From Christensenella tenuis (GTDB lineage Bacteria > Bacillota > Clostridia > Christensenellales > Christensenellaceae): a stretch of DNA of 64,000 nucleotides. The position numbers were made by a program, and so were the translations under genes. The notes under the pieces are model-generated. The model did no database searches and was not told the DNA's origin. It saw nothing but the letters and a program-made list of their open reading frames with translations. The DNA is taken from contig NZ_JACOON010000002.1 in the NCBI RefSeq assembly GCF_014287795.1, positions 124,001 to 188,000 on the forward strand, given 5' to 3'. Positions 50,867 to 59,570 of this stretch are shown one piece after another (the first letter of the stretch is position 1; the number at the start of each line of letters is the position of its first letter).

Positions 50867-52288
50867 ATGGCAAAATTGGAACCAAAGGTAACGCCGAAGA
50901 TCGGTGTGATGTACACAGGACTGAAAGCCTATTGGCCGCAGTTCCCTGAATTTCTCGATATCGGGGCGAAAATGCTGGAACGCTATATGAAGCGGTTTGA
51001 ACAGGTAGGAGAAGTCGTTCTGGAAAAATTTGTAGATACGCCGGAGCGTGCGGAAGAAGCCGGAAAGCGCTTTGTAGAAGAGGGGATCGATATTCTTTAT
51101 ATCCTGCCTTTCGGCTATACAACGGGTATGATCATCGTGCCTGCGGTTCGGGCGCTTCGCCCAGAGATACCGGTGCGGCTCCTCGTCACGCATGAGGATT
51201 CCACCTACGATCTCAAGACCGCGTCTACAAGTGACTTCCTGCATCACAGCGGTATTTGCTGCGTACCGGAATATGCGAATATCCTCGTGCGGATGCGCCG
51301 CAAATTCAAGGTGATCACAGGACCGCTTAAAGACGAACGCTTCTGGACGGAGATCAAGCGGGACGCGATCGGTGCGGCCGCCGCGCGCGAATTCAAAAAA
51401 CTGAATTTCGCAATTATTGGCGCTCCTTATACAAACATGACGGATATGCCCGGCGACGACCATAAGCTGCTCGCGGCGACGGGCAAAATGTTTGTGCGCC
51501 CGGAGGTCGAAGAATTTGAAGTGGAATATAATAAAGTAACGGAAGACGAGATCAAAAACATGAACGCGCAGTTCCGGGATTTCTACGCGGTAGAGGACAA
51601 TGTAACAGACGAGCACATGTATGAATCCGCAAAAATCGCCGTGGTGTACGACAAGATCATCAAACAGAAATATGATATCAGCGGTTACGGATATTATTGG
51701 TGGGGCGTTTCCGATCTCTACACGCATCTGCGTGCACAGTCGACCATCGCCGGCTCCCGCCTTGCTTCCATGGGACGCCCGGGCGTAACGGAAGGCGATG
51801 TCAAGACGGCAATGGCCATGAAGTTTATGGACCTCGTCGGCGCGGGCGGCATGTTCCTTGAGTTCAATACGATCGATTACGACAACGATTTTATTCTCAT
51901 CAGCCATGACGGCCCGGTCAACTTCAACGTATCCGAAGGAAAACCGGTGCTTCAGCATCTGGATATCCAGCACGGGAAGACGGGCCGCGGCCTCGGCGTA
52001 GACTTTAACCTGAAGAAAGGGCCGGTCACGCTGGTCAATATGACGCAGAGTGATCCGGATGTCGATACGTTCAAGCTGATCTATACGGTCGGAGAGGTCG
52101 TAGACGGAGATATCCTCCACGTCGGCAACCCGAACGGACGGCTGAAGATCTCCAAGCCGATCCCGCAGTTTGTCAACGAGTGGTGTCAGGAAGGGCCGCA
52201 GCATCATAATTCGCTCGGTATCGGGGATATTTCTCAGGAAGTGGAAGTATTTGCAGAGGCAATGGGCTTCGCCTGCGTCCGTATTTAA
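50867..52288 (+). CDS. L-arabinose/L-fucose isomerase-family protein
   Basis: A 473-residue manganese-dependent aldose-ketose isomerase-type protein. It has the three-domain outline of the FucI/AraA superfamily: an N-terminal Rossmann-like part (IGVMYTGLKAYWPQFPEF..), a middle part (ARAAAREF-like AAAAREFKKLNFAIIGAPY), and a C-terminal part with GMFLEFNTIDYDNDFILISHDGPVNF carrying likely metal ligands. Closing QHHNSLGIGD is typical of the arabinose isomerase-like subgroup. Exact sugar unknown; together with the rhamnose genes a 6-deoxy sugar is plausible. Confidence 0.83.
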   Translation: MAKLEPKVTPKIGVMYTGLKAYWPQFPEFLDIGAKMLERYMKRFEQVGEVVLEKFVDTPERAEEAGKRFVEEGIDILYILPFGYTTGMIIVPAVRALRPEIPVRLLVTHEDSTYDLKTASTSDFLHHSGICCVPEYANILVRMRRKFKVITGPLKDERFWTEIKRDAIGAAAAREFKKLNFAIIGAPYTNMTDMPGDDHKLLAATGKMFVRPEVEEFEVEYNKVTEDEIKNMNAQFRDFYAVEDNVTDEHMYESAKIAVVYDKIIKQKYDISGYGYYWWGVSDLYTHLRAQSTIAGSRLASMGRPGVTEGDVKTAMAMKFMDLVGAGGMFLEFNTIDYDNDFILISHDGPVNFNVSEGKPVLQHLDIQHGKTGRGLGVDFNLKKGPVTLVNMTQSDPDVDTFKLIYTVGEVVDGDILHVGNPNGRLKISKPIPQFVNEWCQEGPQHHNSLGIGDISQEVEVFAEAMGFACVRI

Positions 52289-52316
52289 GAAAACTAAGAG
52301 AAAAGCAAACCGAAAC

Positions 52317-52345
52317 GCGCCCCGCTGCTGTGCGGGGTGCATTTC
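52317..52345 (+). terminator. Terminator after the isomerase-like gene
   Basis: GCGCCCCGC and GCGGGGTGC (one G-U) enclose TGCTGT. The following ATTTC is a poor T run, so read-through to the second and third hairpins is likely. Confidence 0.6.
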
Positions 52346-52483
52346 AGATTATCAATAAATTTTATTACGGATGATCATAAGCTGTTAATTTGCGGACAAG
52401 GGCGACATGCGCGCCCGCAGGTCCGCTCCTATGGCGCTTTTATGACCGCGCGTTTTGCGCGCAATAAAATCGCCGCAAACTCG

Positions 52484-52517
52484 AAAAAGTGTCCAGCCGC
52501 GCAGCGGCGAGACTTTT
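52484..52517. terminator. Second hairpin in the convergent gap
   Basis: AAAAAGT pairs with ACTTTTT around an inner CCGC/GCGG stem. Runs of A and T flank both sides, so it could terminate in either direction. Confidence 0.6.
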
Positions 52518-52527
52518 TTGAAAACTC

Positions 52528-52560
52528 AAACGCGCCCCGCTGCCGTGCGGGGCGCGTTTT
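52528..52560. terminator. Bidirectional terminator between the isomerase-like and araC genes
   Basis: AAACGCGCCCCGC and GCGGGGCGCGTTT form a perfect 13-pair stem around TGCCGT, with T-rich and A-rich ends. It serves the convergent genes on both strands. Confidence 0.85.
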
Positions 52561-52577
52561 GTATACAGGGCAGCGTC

Positions 52578-53462
52578 CTATTTGGAAACGTTCTGATACT
52601 GCTTGCGGAATTTTAGCGGAGTGATCCCCACCTTTTGCTTAAACATGTTAATGAAATGACAGGTATTGTTAAATCCGACTGCTTCCGAAATATCGGTAAT
52701 GGTGAGGTCGGAATACTGCAAATATTCCTTCGCGTGGTTAATGCGGGTATTGATAATGTATTCCACCGGGGAATAGCCGGTATATTTTTTAAATTCTTTT
52801 GCAAAATGATATTTGCTCAACCGCAATTTATCCGAAAAATACTCGAGACTCAGGTTTTCGGGAAAATGCGCGTCGATATCGGCAAGCGCCGTCTGGATAA
52901 ACTGCGGCATATTGATCTTAGGCGAAACGACTGCGCCGGCAGTAAAGAGGATTTCCGTCAGGAGTTCCACCAGAATACGGGAAGAGAGAAACTCCGCGCC
53001 AATGCTCTTGGATTTATTTGCGGAGAGAAGTTTTTCCATCAGGAGCTGTATTTTGGGATTTTTCGAGGCGTCAAGGACGGGGATATCGCGGGTTTTAAAT
53101 TGGGAATAATAACCGCGCGCGGTGATCCCGTTGAACTGTGCCCAAAGAATGTTCCAGTTTTCCTTGGAATGCTTGCTTGTACGGTGCGTATGCGGTTCCA
53201 TGGAATCGACAAAAACAAGGTCGCCTGCCTTCAATTCATAGGTCTTTCCGCCTATGGCATATGTTCCCTGCCCGGAAAGCGTAAGCATAATAAGATAGGA
53301 AGATATATTTTCCTGGCTGGTATAATAATTCGAGGATGCTTTAAAGTATCCAAGCTCCTGCACATACAGGAGGAATGACTTTGTGAGCTCTCCCGGCGTA
53401 TTGAAAATCCAGGTGGAATCTTCCGTCAAATCTGTTGTAAATTCCCTGGTCAATGTTTCCAT
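52578..53462 (-). CDS. AraC-family transcriptional regulator
   Basis: About 294 residues from ATG 53462 (GTGGAG ten bases before); an earlier in-frame start at 53501 lacks a ribosome site. N-terminal cupin with LTLSGQGTYAIGGKTYELKAGDLVFVDSMEPH. The C-terminal double helix-turn-helix (LSLEYFSDKLRLSKYHFAKEFKKYTGYSPVEYI and LTITDISEAVGFNNTCHFINMFKQKVG) is complete. Divergent from the membrane protein gene at 53663 and probably controls it or the neighbouring rhamnose genes. Confidence 0.9.
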   Translation of the reverse strand: METLTREFTTDLTEDSTWIFNTPGELTKSFLLYVQELGYFKASSNYYTSQENISSYLIMLTLSGQGTYAIGGKTYELKAGDLVFVDSMEPHTHRTSKHSKENWNILWAQFNGITARGYYSQFKTRDIPVLDASKNPKIQLLMEKLLSANKSKSIGAEFLSSRILVELLTEILFTAGAVVSPKINMPQFIQTALADIDAHFPENLSLEYFSDKLRLSKYHFAKEFKKYTGYSPVEYIINTRINHAKEYLQYSDLTITDISEAVGFNNTCHFINMFKQKVGITPLKFRKQYQNVSK

Positions 53463-53631
53463 AATGATATTACTCCACAAGATATTTATAAAAATAGACA
53501 ACCTTTTCTATTGCTTCTTTTATTTTATCATATATAATAAAAGAATAAACAAAAAACATGTATTTTCCTACAACAAAATGAAATTTATTGATTCGAAAGA
53601 TTTTACCGGAAGTTTGGTATTATAAAAATTT

Positions 53632-53647
53632 ACTAAAACGTTTTCAT
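53632..53647 (+). promoter_or_regulatory. O2-like operator before the membrane protein gene
   Basis: ACTAAAACGTTTTCAT matches the O2 palindrome at 12 of 16 positions and lies 16 bases before ATG 53663, overlapping the region of the ribosome site. Confidence 0.55.
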
Positions 53648-53662
53648 GAGAGGATAATCTGA

Positions 53663-54310
53663 ATGGATACGACAACAAAAAAACAAAAACCAGGGATCGT
53701 TCTTGCAGTTTTGCTTTTATTGGCCTGCGCGTTCTTTTTTATCACGTATGGCCTCTATGTTGGCGAGGCGACCCGTGGAGAGGAAGTTTCGGCCGGGCAG
53801 GTTATTTACACCCTGTATGCGTATGGCGGATTTGGGGTCATCTGTTTGGCAGGCATTGCGGTCGCCGCGCTTTCAAACGTAAAGAAAAAAGCGGTAGTGT
53901 CCCGTGTATTTATGTGGGGGACAATCCTGCTGGCGTACCATTTTGCAACGCAATTTTTTGCAAACGCTTTTAACCTGGCGGTGATGACTTTCCAAAAGGG
54001 GCTGATCTATTCATCAGAATATATTCCCAGCCTGCTTCTTGTGGCGGCGCTTATCGCAGTGCTCTGCCAGTGGAATGCAGAGAACCGGAAAGCTGCGGCT
54101 ATGATTTCATGGATTTCCCTGCTGGTTTCGGCGTTCCTCGCCGGCTGGTTTATTTACCATAAACTTACGTCGATGATCTCGCTGGATGCGGTGATTGTTT
54201 ATGATGCGCTGTTTGGTGTGGCGCATGCGGTTGTGACTCCCGTGGCAATTGGCTTCCTGTTCCAGGCAACGCGAAAAAATGAGGCGTTCAGGCAAAGTTT
54301 TATCAAATGA
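53663..54310 (+). CDS. Six-helix membrane protein, unknown function
   Basis: A 215-residue protein with about six transmembrane helices (around 12-33, 45-68, 82-103, 115-132, 143-165 and 180-202) and no soluble domain. It does not match a transporter family I know. Placement between the AraC regulator and rhamnose isomerase, plus an O2-like site, suggests a role with sugar uptake or sensing, but this is only context. Confidence 0.7.
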   Translation: MDTTTKKQKPGIVLAVLLLLACAFFFITYGLYVGEATRGEEVSAGQVIYTLYAYGGFGVICLAGIAVAALSNVKKKAVVSRVFMWGTILLAYHFATQFFANAFNLAVMTFQKGLIYSSEYIPSLLLVAALIAVLCQWNAENRKAAAMISWISLLVSAFLAGWFIYHKLTSMISLDAVIVYDALFGVAHAVVTPVAIGFLFQATRKNEAFRQSFIK

Positions 54311-54492
54311 AGATATCCGTGCGGCTTCTGCGCCGGAGGATGTGGCAAGATATTTAAAAATTATTTTGGAATCCAGGATTTTATGCTGTGAATAAAGAAG
54401 AGAAATTGTCGTAGAGAACGGAATATTTGCGGAAAACAAGCTTGTGGTTCATATGCCGACAATAATATGAAGTTTTTTCGCAATTATCTTTA

Positions 54493-54520
54493 TTGAAACC
54501 TGTGCCGGCAAAGGTATAAT
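54493..54520 (+). promoter_or_regulatory. Promoter of the rhaA-rhaB operon
   Basis: TTGAAA (54493-54498) and TATAAT (54515-54520) are 16 bases apart. The leader to the rhaA start is about 200 bases and contains the O2 site. Otherwise the 409-base gap from 54311 shows no gene. Confidence 0.65.
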
Positions 54521-54640
54521 AGAATCAGAATCCAATCCAGAAGAATCCAGAAAAGAAGATAGAATTGCATGTAAAGTAGATGGGACTCATGGTGAAAGGT
54601 CAGAAGTGGCGCAGTGGGAAAGCGGTTTTTCCAAAGAGGC

Positions 54641-54656
54641 GTTAAAACGGTTTAAT
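54641..54656 (+). promoter_or_regulatory. O2 operator in the rhaA leader
   Basis: GTTAAAACGGTTTAAT matches the O2 palindrome at 14 of 16 positions. It lies about 120 bases after the promoter, suggesting a roadblock type of repression. Confidence 0.75.
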
Positions 54657-54737
54657 ACCCGATATCGGGGAGTTTCTGACAGGAATTGTTGGAAGAAATA
54701 ATAGAAAGGATATGGGAAAATGAAAAAGGAAAGTATA

Positions 54738-55985
54738 ATGAGCCAATATGAAGCGGCGAAAGAACGGTTTGCGGAATTTGGAGTAGATACGGATGCTGCA
54801 ATGAAAGCTATGGACGAGGTAGAAATCTCCATGCATTGCTGGCAGGGAGACGACGTAATCGGCTTCGAGGGAAGCGGGCAGGAGCTTTCGGGCGGCATCC
54901 TGACGACGGGGAATTATCCGGGCCGTGCGCGCAACGCAGAAGAGCTTCGTGCGGACTATGAGAAAGCGTTTTCGCTCATCCCCGGAAAGAAGCGTGCGAA
55001 TCTGCACGAATTCTATTTGGAGACAGACGGCAAATTCGTTGACCGTGATGAAGTGGAAGTAAAATATTTTGAAAACTGGATGCAGTGGGCAAAGGAGCAG
55101 GGCATCAATCTGGACTTTAACACGTCCATGTTCTCACACCCCAAAGCGGATGCAGGCTATACGCTGGCAAGCTATGATGAAGATATTCGGAAATTCTGGG
55201 TAGAGCATGGGATCCGCTGCCGCGATATTGCGGCTGAAATGGGAAAGCGCCAAGGAGCTCCGTGTGTGCTGAATCACTGGATGGTGGACGGCAGCAAGGA
55301 TGCGCCGGTAGACCGGTATGACAGAAGGGCGCTCTTCATCAAGAGCCTGGACGAAATTCGTTCCAAAGACATTTCCAAGGATTATGTTCTGGACGCGATC
55401 GAGAGCAAGCTGTTCGGGATCGGTCTTGAGAGCTTTACGGTAGGCTCCGGCGAGCTTGCGCTCGGATATGCGGTTTCCCGCGATATTCTTCTGACGTGCG
55501 ACCTCGGGCATTTCCATCCGACGGAAAGCGTCGCGGATAAAGTATCAGCAGTTCTCCAGTTCCTCGATAAGATGCTGTTGCACACGAGCCGCCCGGTCCG
55601 CTGGGACAGCGACCACGTTGTACTCCAGAACGACGAGACAATGGCGCTGATGCAGGAGATTGTCCGCGCGAATGCGCTGGACAGGGTTTATATTGCACTG
55701 GACTTCTTTGATGCAAGCATCAACCGCATTGCGGCATGGGTCATCGGGACGCGTGCGACGCAGAAAGCGTTGCTGTCCGCATTGCTTGAGCCGCAGAAGC
55801 TGCTTCTGGATGCGGAGAGAAAAGGAGATACGACGTTCCGTCTGGCATTGGTAGAGGAAATGAAGAATATGCCCGTCAACGCCGTGTGGGATTACTACTG
55901 CGAAAAGAACGGCGTTCCGGTCGGCATGGATTGGTTCGGCGAAGTAAAGCAGTATGAAAAAGACGTTTTGTTGGGAAGAGACTAA
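54738..55985 (+). CDS. rhaA: L-rhamnose isomerase (RhaA type)
   Basis: Converts L-rhamnose to L-rhamnulose. The 415-421 residue protein has the classical RhaA sequence: MSQYEAAKERFAEFGVDTDAAMKAMDEVEISMHCWQGDDV near the start, LNFNTSMFSHP-like DFNTSMFSHPKADAGYTLA, NHWMVDGSKDAPVDR, TCDLGHFHPTESVADK and RPVRWDSDHVV, which carry the metal and substrate residues. ATG 54738 has AAGGAAAG seven bases before; ATG 54720 is a possible earlier start. Followed by a terminator and rhamnulokinase. Confidence 0.95.
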   Translation: MSQYEAAKERFAEFGVDTDAAMKAMDEVEISMHCWQGDDVIGFEGSGQELSGGILTTGNYPGRARNAEELRADYEKAFSLIPGKKRANLHEFYLETDGKFVDRDEVEVKYFENWMQWAKEQGINLDFNTSMFSHPKADAGYTLASYDEDIRKFWVEHGIRCRDIAAEMGKRQGAPCVLNHWMVDGSKDAPVDRYDRRALFIKSLDEIRSKDISKDYVLDAIESKLFGIGLESFTVGSGELALGYAVSRDILLTCDLGHFHPTESVADKVSAVLQFLDKMLLHTSRPVRWDSDHVVLQNDETMALMQEIVRANALDRVYIALDFFDASINRIAAWVIGTRATQKALLSALLEPQKLLLDAERKGDTTFRLALVEEMKNMPVNAVWDYYCEKNGVPVGMDWFGEVKQYEKDVLLGRD

Positions 55986-55997
55986 AATAGGAACGGG

Positions 55998-56028
55998 CGG
56001 CCCCGGGTGATTTCGCCCGGGGCCGTTT
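55998..56028 (+). terminator. Hairpin terminator between rhaA and rhaB
   Basis: CGGCCCCGGG and CCCGGGGCCG form a perfect ten-pair stem around an eight-base loop, followed by a short TTTG. Partial read-through into rhaB is expected because no separate promoter is evident. Confidence 0.75.
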
Positions 56029-56058
56029 GCTATACACTGAAAAAGCTGGAGGGAGAAT

Positions 56059-57564
56059 ATGAAAATCAAACGGCATTTGGCATTCGATTTTGGCGCGGAA
56101 AGCGGACGGGCAATTGTAGGAAGCATTGAAGACGGGCGGCTCACTATGGAGGAAATCCACAGGTTCCCTACGCAGAGCATGTTTGTGCACCATTCGCTGC
56201 GGTGGAATGTATATCGGTTTTATGAAGAAATAATCCGCGGGATGCGGAACTATGTTGCAAAATATGGAAACGAACTGGAGAGCATTGGAATAGATACGTG
56301 GGGCTGTGATTATGGATTTTTGGCCAAGGACGGCACGCTTTTGGAAATGCCTTACCAGTATCGGGACAGCCGTACAGGCGGGACAAGCGAAGTGATAGAG
56401 GAAACGCTGGGAAAAAAGAAGGTCTATGATATTACAGGCATCCAGTTTCTCAATATTAATACATTGAATCAAATGATCTCTGTCGTACGGGATACGCCGG
56501 GGCGCTTTGACGATGCGGAAGACATGTTGTTTATCGGGGATATCCTGCACTACTTGCTAAGCGGGAAAAAGGGAGCGGAATTCACGGTTGCTTCCACGTC
56601 GCAGATGCTGGATGCCTATGGAAAAAATTGGTCGGACGAAATTTTCAAAGGCTTTGGTTTCCCGGAAAAGCTTAAGACCAAGATTATTTTTGCGGGCGAT
56701 GTGCTCGGCACAATTGATCCCGCGCTCGCCGAGGAGGTGGGACTCAGCCCGGATGTAAAAATTGTCGTTCCTGCGGTGCATGATACGGCAAGCGCCGCAA
56801 CCTCCATTCCGGCGGAGGGAAGCGACTGGGCCTATATCAGCTCGGGAACGTGGTGCATGGTCGGACTGGAGACGGATGCCCCGGTAATCAATGATATGAG
56901 CTTCCAACTCAATATTTCAAATTCCGGCGGCAGCCTGGGCAAAAATCTTTTCCTGAAAAACGTGATGGGTCTATGGATTATCCAGCAGTGCAAGAAAGCA
57001 TGGAACCGTACAATGCCGGATCTTGACTATCCGGAAATTGTGGAACGCGCCATGAAGGCGAAACCGTTCGCCGCGTTTATTGAGCCGGATGACGATTTGT
57101 TTTTTGCGCCACACGACAATATTGCCGCCATCCGTGAATATTTGGAGAAAACCGGACAAACGGGCGTAGATACAAACGACGTAGGTACGGTGGCACGTAT
57201 CGTGTACGAAAGCCTGGCTTTAAAATACCGTTATGTCGTGGATTTGCTGAAAAAAGCTACAGGAAAAAATGTGAGCGTCCTGCATATCATCGGCGGCGGT
57301 ACCAAGAACGCGCTCTTAAATCAATTTTCCGCAAATGCGCTTGGGTTCAAGGTAATCACCGGACCGACGGAGGCAACCGGTACGGGGAACCTCCTGCTTC
57401 AGGCTTATGGCTGTGGAGAGCTGAACTCCCTTGGCGAGATACGGAATATCGTGAGAAACTCAAACGACTTCGAGGTGTTCGATGCCGATGAGGGGAGCAA
57501 ACAAGAATGGGCGCGGGCCTATGAAGATTTCCAGAAGATTTGTGGGCTGGAACAAATATCATAA
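56059..57564 (+). CDS. rhaB: Rhamnulokinase
   Basis: Phosphorylates L-rhamnulose with ATP. A 501-residue FGGY-family kinase: phosphate loop LAFDFGAESGRAIVG, GIDTWGCDYGFL, YRDSRT, catalytic Asp in VVPAVHDTASAAT, the SGTWCMVGLE segment and HIIGGGTKNALLNQFSAN near the adenine site. The subgroup fits rhamnulokinase better than fuculokinase. The aldolase (RhaD) that should follow is not in the window. Confidence 0.93.
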   Translation: MKIKRHLAFDFGAESGRAIVGSIEDGRLTMEEIHRFPTQSMFVHHSLRWNVYRFYEEIIRGMRNYVAKYGNELESIGIDTWGCDYGFLAKDGTLLEMPYQYRDSRTGGTSEVIEETLGKKKVYDITGIQFLNINTLNQMISVVRDTPGRFDDAEDMLFIGDILHYLLSGKKGAEFTVASTSQMLDAYGKNWSDEIFKGFGFPEKLKTKIIFAGDVLGTIDPALAEEVGLSPDVKIVVPAVHDTASAATSIPAEGSDWAYISSGTWCMVGLETDAPVINDMSFQLNISNSGGSLGKNLFLKNVMGLWIIQQCKKAWNRTMPDLDYPEIVERAMKAKPFAAFIEPDDDLFFAPHDNIAAIREYLEKTGQTGVDTNDVGTVARIVYESLALKYRYVVDLLKKATGKNVSVLHIIGGGTKNALLNQFSANALGFKVITGPTEATGTGNLLLQAYGCGELNSLGEIRNIVRNSNDFEVFDADEGSKQEWARAYEDFQKICGLEQIS

Positions 57565-57579
57565 GGCGGAGGTTTTATC

Positions 57580-58437
57580 ATGAAAAAATGGACATTTCGT
57601 TTTTTTTCACCGGGAGAAGCGGTTGAAGATGACGGCCAGACTTTTGGACTTACCGCGAGTGAGTGCTATCCTTTGGGAAACGAAAAAAAAATTCTGGGCG
57701 AGGTGTTTGCCGGAACATATGACGAGGTACTGGAACGCCTTGGGCAATATGCAGGCGCCCAAGGCGCAGGAGTGAGCAATGCGGTCATCCTGTTCCGGGA
57801 GAACAAGGGAAACGAAACGTTTATTCAAAAATTTTCGGGATTATTCCCCGGGATTGGCTGTGCCGGCGGCACTGCAGCGCATACGGATACGCACGGGCCA
57901 AGGGTTCTTCCCGGGGATGGGGATGTCGCGGTTATGCTTGTGGGGCAGCCTTCTGTCGTCCAGTCGTGCAACGTGCATGAGAAAATCGGATATGCGGATA
58001 TTGAATGCGAACAAAGGTATGTAGGCAAAATTGACGGAATGCGTGCCGACGAATGGTTCCGGGAGAAGGCCCAAATATATACGGATGGGAAAATTTGCTA
58101 CGAACAACTGACACTTTCGGAAGATAATGGAAAAAATGTGCACTTTACAGAAAAAGATGGCAGGCTTTTTGCAAACGCGGCGCTTGATACGGAAAAAATT
58201 CAGATCCGGTACGTTTCACGAAAAGATGCGCAGAAAACAGCCGACCGATTCGCAAATACAGATGATACAATCGTTTTCGGCTGTGCCGGTGTAAACACCT
58301 TACTTGACCGCCGGGTACCCTTGGGTGAGGACAGTATGATTGGATTCCTGTTCAGTGAAGTAGTAACTCTTGATCGAAAGCCTATGTTTGCCAACCTGAT
58401 GCTGTCGAAAATCGTATTTCGTGATGAAAACTCATGA
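57580..58437 (+). CDS. FIST-like sensor protein, unknown function
   Basis: A 285-residue soluble protein, 15 bases after rhaB. The C-terminal part (TIVFGCAGVNTLLDRRVPLG..GFLFSEVVTLDRKPMFANLMLSKIVF) and the central GIGCAGGTAAHTDTHGPRVL resemble FIST N/C domains, which bind small ligands in sensory proteins. No kinase or output domain is attached. Placed at the end of a rhamnose operon it may be an intracellular ligand sensor. Family call is from motif likeness only. Confidence 0.6.
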   Translation: MKKWTFRFFSPGEAVEDDGQTFGLTASECYPLGNEKKILGEVFAGTYDEVLERLGQYAGAQGAGVSNAVILFRENKGNETFIQKFSGLFPGIGCAGGTAAHTDTHGPRVLPGDGDVAVMLVGQPSVVQSCNVHEKIGYADIECEQRYVGKIDGMRADEWFREKAQIYTDGKICYEQLTLSEDNGKNVHFTEKDGRLFANAALDTEKIQIRYVSRKDAQKTADRFANTDDTIVFGCAGVNTLLDRRVPLGEDSMIGFLFSEVVTLDRKPMFANLMLSKIVFRDENS

Positions 58438-58606
58438 AAATAGAAGGGCGGGAAAACACGGCATTGCAGGAAGAAAAATAGACTGCCGAAAATTCCATAA
58501 CCTCCTGAACAAAAGCAGGTACTGGAATGAAAACGGAATAATATCCATGGAGCCTGTAAAGTATTAAAGGCCCCATGTCCGGGGTTCTATCATTATTTTC
58601 AGAAAC

Positions 58607-58653
58607 AAAACGGCAAGCGCGTTATCGGATAAATTGTGGCGCCTTGCCGTTTT
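58607..58653. terminator. Bidirectional terminator in the 58.4-58.9 kb gap
   Basis: AAAACGGCAAG and CTTGCCGTTTT form an eleven-pair stem with a 25-base loop, and A/T runs on both sides. The rest of this 480-base gap shows no gene besides the promoter at 58864. Confidence 0.75.
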
Positions 58654-58863
58654 GATATGGACGCAAAGCATAAACTGTAAAAGGGAAGAGCGCTTCTGGC
58701 GCACTGTACCACTTTGATCTAAACCCATACATACACCTTTCAGCCAAAACGGCACAAAATATGTTCGCTGCACGCCGGAAACAGAGTTCAAACCACGGAA
58801 TGGTCCACTCCCTCCTATCCTTTTCTTCTCTTGCCAGCTCAGCCGGGAAAAGATGTCTTTATA

Positions 58864-58893
58864 TTGCGCTTTATTGATTGGATGGCATATAAT
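58864..58893 (+). promoter_or_regulatory. Promoter of the HD hydrolase gene
   Basis: TTGCGC (58864-58869) and TATAAT (58888-58893) are 18 bases apart, with the ribosome site GGAAGGGGA and ATG 58919 shortly after. Confidence 0.6.
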
Positions 58894-58918
58894 AAAAGAA
58901 AAAACGGAAGGGGATTCT

Positions 58919-59503
58919 ATGGGTGCGCAGCAACAAATCGTTGAATTGAAAAATGAGTTCGGGGGACTCCTGTTATCTACCAAACGGGAGGGAATAGAAA
59001 ATTTACTTGCATGGCTTGACGGGACGGATTTTTATTCCGCGCCTGCCAGCACGTCCAAGCACGGGGCATATGAAGGCGGCCTGCTGAACCATAGTATGAA
59101 TGTATACAAACTGCTTGTAAATTTCAATAAGAATATCAAATGTGAACGTGAAGATTCCCTGATTATTGCTGGGCTTTTGCATGACGTTTGCAAGACAAAT
59201 ATGTATATAAAGGGAATCAAAAACGTCAAGACGCCAGGAAAACGCGAGTGGACGGAAAAAGAGGTCTATATGATTGAAGACGAGCTTCCCATTGGTCACG
59301 GAGAGAAGTCTGTTTACCTGCTGATGAAGCATATTGATCTCACGGAAGAGGAGGCGATTGCGATTCGCTGGCATATGAGCGGCTATGATGATGCCGCCCG
59401 CAGTTATATTGGCGGGATAACGCAGTCAAAAGCGTTTGAAAAATATCCGCTTGCTCCCGCTCTTGCGATCGCCGATATGTACGCGACCTATTTTGCCGAT
59501 TGA
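58919..59503 (+). CDS. HD-domain metal-dependent hydrolase
   Basis: About 194 residues from ATG 58919, preceded by GGAAGGGG; a longer in-frame start overlaps the promoter. The HD signature is complete: LNHSMNVYKLL (His), IAGLLHDVCKT (His-Asp), IGHGEKSVYLL (His), IRWHMSGYDD (His) and ALAIADMYAT (Asp). Such proteins act as phosphohydrolases on nucleotides or related phosphoesters. Stand-alone gene; substrate unknown. Confidence 0.85.
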   Translation: MGAQQQIVELKNEFGGLLLSTKREGIENLLAWLDGTDFYSAPASTSKHGAYEGGLLNHSMNVYKLLVNFNKNIKCEREDSLIIAGLLHDVCKTNMYIKGIKNVKTPGKREWTEKEVYMIEDELPIGHGEKSVYLLMKHIDLTEEEAIAIRWHMSGYDDAARSYIGGITQSKAFEKYPLAPALAIADMYATYFAD

Positions 59504-59570
59504 GCCATCCGGGAAAACTTTCCGCCGCTTGTATTGACTAAAACAAAATTTTAATCGTTGTACATAAAAT

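Noticed and set aside
50843..52342. 499-codon minus-strand open frame opposite the arabinose/fucose isomerase-like gene
   Set aside because: Antisense shadow of a real gene; composition biased to His/Arg/Phe, no start signal, crosses a terminator.
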